Origin: Chloroflexi bacterium UBA4733
GTDB lineage: Bacteria; Chloroflexota; UBA4733
DNA: 16,407 nt
Assembly: GCA_002404055.1 (NCBI GenBank)
Contig: DHIZ01000246.1
Span: forward strand, 1 to 16,407
Reading direction: 5' to 3'
Shown here: one piece after another, positions 14,854 to 16,407 of the stretch
Position numbering within the stretch: the first letter of the stretch is position 1
How the letters are laid out: every line of letters starts with the position of its first letter
Program-made: the position numbers and the translations under genes
Notes under the pieces: generated by a model
Database searches by the model: none
What the model was told of the DNA's origin: nothing
What the model saw: only the letters and a program-made list of their open reading frames with translations

Positions 14854-15000
14854 TCATGGCTGTCCCGACTGTGGCCTGTCTGCGGGCGGATGCCAGCCGA
14901 CAGCCGTCCAGGCTTTGCGCGCACTGACCAAAGAGGCGCGATTGAGGTCGAGCGCGACCAGCGTTGCCCGTCCGATGGACGTGCGAGCGACGATGCTGTC
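14854..15000 (-). pseudogene. C-terminal remnant of an HNH endonuclease
   Basis: Directly after the antitoxin-like gene, a different frame reads 'SIVARTSIGRATLVALDLN', 'RASLVSARKAW' and 'VGWHPPADRP' to TGA at 14854-14856. This matches the C-terminal tail of the small HNH endonucleases (about 160-170 residues) encoded next to this antitoxin-like family, in which 'L-TPIGRATV--L-LN---V--RR' follows the HNH core. No start codon, zinc-binding cysteines or H-N-H residues remain: about 120 residues have been deleted. The match is from family memory and needs a profile search. Confidence 0.55.
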
Positions 15001-15004
15001 CTGT

Positions 15005-15385
15005 TCAGTGCTGCTTCAGCAGTAGCGCCGCATGCGCCCGAATCAGCATTGTTCGCTCGTACTGCCGAACCAGGCCCTCCAACTCTTGCGGTTCGCCAGC
15101 GTCCAGGCCGTCCCGCTGTCGCTTGAAGTGGAGGGACTCCAGTCGTCGGGCAGCCCTGCGACTGAGACGACTCTGCGCAGCACGGACGAGTGCTGCGTCA
15201 TTGAGGAAGGTGAGCTGGTCCACTGCCGCAGCAAGATCGTCCGGCAGTGCGGATGGATCAGGTACCGCACTGGCGACGACCTCGAGCAGTTCCTCCTCGA
15301 CCGAGCGATGGGTCCGGTCCGCCTCCTGTTTGACACGCTGGTAGAGATCATCAGGAACGTGGAGCGTTATCGCCTGTCCGGCCAT
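15005..15385 (-). CDS. Antitoxin-like protein with RHH-type N terminus, partner of a deleted HNH endonuclease
   Basis: This 126-residue protein starts 'MAGQAITLHVPDDLYQRVKQ' and 'THRSVEEELLEVVASAVP', a ribbon-helix-helix-like pattern. A helical half follows ('FLNDAALVRAAQSRLSRR', 'LESLHFKRQRDGLDAGEPQE', 'LEGLVRQYERTMLIRAHAAL'). It belongs to a family of about 130-residue proteins often followed by an HNH nuclease gene or another small toxin. The usual end continues a few residues after 'LLKQRG'; here it stops at 'LLLKQH', consistent with a deletion that also removed most of the nuclease. The ATG at 15385 follows a purine-rich AGAGGAGAGG stretch. Whether the pair is a toxin-antitoxin system is unproven. 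Confidence 0.7.
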   Translation of the reverse strand: MAGQAITLHVPDDLYQRVKQEADRTHRSVEEELLEVVASAVPDPSALPDDLAAAVDQLTFLNDAALVRAAQSRLSRRAARRLESLHFKRQRDGLDAGEPQELEGLVRQYERTMLIRAHAALLLKQH

Positions 15386-15453
15386 GAGACCCTGCCTCTC
15401 CTCTACCGCCCGAGGATACGCTCGCTCGGTCGCGCTCGTGCGGCGTCACGAGC

Positions 15454-15483
15454 AGTATAGGGAGCGTACCGCTGCCGCCACAA
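15454..15483 (-). promoter_or_regulatory. Candidate promoter of the antitoxin-like gene
   Basis: On the minus strand TATACT (15454-15459) is an excellent -10. A weaker TTGTGG (15478-15483) lies 18 bases upstream. The leader to the ATG at 15385 would be about 60 bases. Confidence 0.45.
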
Positions 15484-15562
15484 GGTAGGCAGTCTCCGAC
15501 AACGAGCTCGCCCGCCGCATCGGCTCTCCCGCACATGCACTTGATCTTCTGCGGACTCAACA

Positions 15563-16315
15563 TCAGACCGCTGCATCCATACGGAGGACGGGTTTCACCA
15601 CGTCCCCGCGTTCGGAGGCCGCGGCCGCCTCGTTGATCCGGATGAACGGGTAGAAGGCGATGAGTCGGTCGAACGGGAAACGTCCCTGGAGGTAGAGGTC
15701 GATCAAGGTCGGGATAAAGAGCTCCGGGATGCTATCCCCTTCGAGAATGCCTCGAATCGTCCGCCCCACGAGGACGGAACGGTACGACAGGGTCAACTCG
15801 GGCCCGGGTGGGTCAGCGCCGATCACTCCGCACGTGCCCGTCATCTGGAGCGCGTCGACGGCCAGGCGAATGACCTCGGGGCGGCTGGTGGTGTCCAGGG
15901 CAAAGTCGGCGCCGCCGGCGGTTAGCGAGCGGATAGCGTCGCCGACGTCGCCGTCGCTCGCGGCGATCTGGTGGGTCGCACCGAACTCGCGCGCCAGCGC
16001 CAGGCGGCCCGGGCGCAGGTCGACCGCGATGATCGTCGTACAGCCAGCCACGACGGCCGCTATGATGGCGCTCAGCCCCACTGATCCCGTCCCAAAAACG
16101 ACAAGGGAACTTCCCGCACGCGGGCGCAGGGCGTTGAGCACCGCGCCCGCGCCGGTTTGGATCCCGCAGCCGAGCGATCCCAGCAGTTCGAGCGGAACGT
16201 CCCGACGGACCTTCACCGTATTGCGTTCCGCAGCCAGGGCAGACGTGGCGAAGGAGGACTGGCCGAAGAATCGGCCGTACACGGTTTGGTCATCTTGCCT
16301 CAGGCTGATAGGCTC
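15563..16315 (-). CDS. Zinc-type alcohol dehydrogenase, 5'-truncated (NAD-binding domain only)
   Basis: The frame runs from 16315 to the TGA at 15563. It begins in mid-protein with 'ISLRQDDQTVYGRFFGQSSF', typical of aryl-alcohol-dehydrogenase-like MDR enzymes. Next come 'LGCGIQTGAGAVLNALRP' (a zinc-ligand Cys), a Rossmann motif 'VVFGTGSVGLSAIIAA' and 'IIAVDLRPGRL', whose Asp at the end of strand two predicts NAD+. The C terminus 'RINEAAAASERGDVVKPVL' is normal. About 130 N-terminal residues, with the other catalytic and all structural zinc ligands, are absent; a TAA stands at 16316-16318 and low-complexity sequence follows. GTG 16282 is the first possible start but would give an inactive piece. 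A contig-end artefact or a real truncation are both possible. Confidence 0.75.
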   Translation of the reverse strand, partial: EPISLRQDDQTVYGRFFGQSSFATSALAAERNTVKVRRDVPLELLGSLGCGIQTGAGAVLNALRPRAGSSLVVFGTGSVGLSAIIAAVVAGCTTIIAVDLRPGRLALAREFGATHQIAASDGDVGDAIRSLTAGGADFALDTTSRPEVIRLAVDALQMTGTCGVIGADPPGPELTLSYRSVLVGRTIRGILEGDSIPELFIPTLIDLYLQGRFPFDRLIAFYPFIRINEAAAASERGDVVKPVLRMDAAV

Positions 16316-16328
16316 TTACTGGCGGAGC

Positions 16329-16350
16329 GCCCGCCGCTGAAACGGCGGGC
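16329..16350. repeat. Perfect 8-base-pair hairpin GCCCGCCG / CGGCGGGC
   Basis: Arms at 16329-16336 and 16343-16350 flank the loop CTGAAA. Hairpins of this composition often act as terminators when followed by T residues, but here a run of C follows, so the role is unclear. Confidence 0.5.
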
Positions 16351-16407
16351 CCCCCCCCCGCCCGGCGGGGCCCCCCCCCCCGGGGGCCGGGCCCGCCCCC
16401 CCGCCGC
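16350..16407. other. G/C homopolymer low-complexity tail, probably contig-end artefact
   Basis: The last ~58 bases are almost only G and C, with runs of seven to thirteen C. No coding or structural logic is visible. This is the appearance of poor-quality reads at an assembly edge. Confidence 0.7.

Noticed and set aside
12407..15502. Shared GTCTCCGACAA at 12407-12417 and 15492-15502 as insertion-element ends
   Set aside because: An 11-base match is expected many times by chance in a window of this size, and there is no transposase between the copies.
15351..15563. 70-codon minus-strand frame after the dehydrogenase
   Set aside because: It overlaps the antitoxin-like gene start, has no ribosome site and no similarity I can recognise.

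Overview
This window is GC-rich bacterial DNA. I read it as a member of the Chloroflexota (Thermomicrobia-like or a related class). The grounds are a 5' secreted-protein fragment ending in a 'FWVE...VGPCGPP' type tail I associate with that phylum, the mix of multi-GAF kinase, sulfatase, CocE-type hydrolase and glycosidase, and an antitoxin/HNH pair of a type I associate with it. The phylum call is inference; no rRNA, tRNA, CRISPR array or complete insertion sequence is visible. The right end runs into a G/C homopolymer tract that looks like a contig end or poor-quality sequence.

Layout. 1-2200 is accessory DNA: a broken secreted-protein tail, a Phd-like antitoxin followed by a MazF toxin cut after about 16 residues, then an intact Phd/VapC pair. 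2240-4777 (minus) is a cytoplasmic six-hairpin glycosidase. 5038-7320 (plus) is a soluble orphan histidine kinase with three GAF domains, whose only plausible start lies in the loop of an inverted repeat. 7368-11366 (minus) is a three-gene operon: an ATP-grasp (PPDK_N) subunit, a helical plus phospho-histidine 'mobile' subunit, and a DHA2-type MFS exporter. 11600-12266 (minus) is a CocE/NonD hydrolase pseudogene. 12542-13089 (minus) is an intact ribbon-helix-helix/ParE toxin-antitoxin pair. 13336-14754 (plus) is a sulfatase with a near-consensus promoter. 14854-15385 (minus) is an antitoxin-like gene whose HNH endonuclease partner survives only as its C-terminal ~48 codons. 15563-16315 (minus) is the C-terminal part of a zinc alcohol dehydrogenase.

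The most interesting unit is the operon. The two enzyme genes together (about 297 + 565 residues) have the size and domain order of a rifampin phosphotransferase, but are split after the ATP-grasp domain, as in the two-subunit phenylphosphate synthase. The exporter gene overlaps the enzyme gene, and a perfect palindrome of MarR-operator style lies just upstream of the first gene. I propose an inducible 'phosphorylate and export' detoxification system; its substrate is unknown. The first gene carries one apparent frameshift (a sequencing error or real inactivation).

A second theme is decay. Two of four toxin-antitoxin-like modules have lost their toxin or nuclease by deletion, and the CocE gene has a deletion, a frame change and a nonsense codon, so this locus looks like one that gathers and loses accessory genes.
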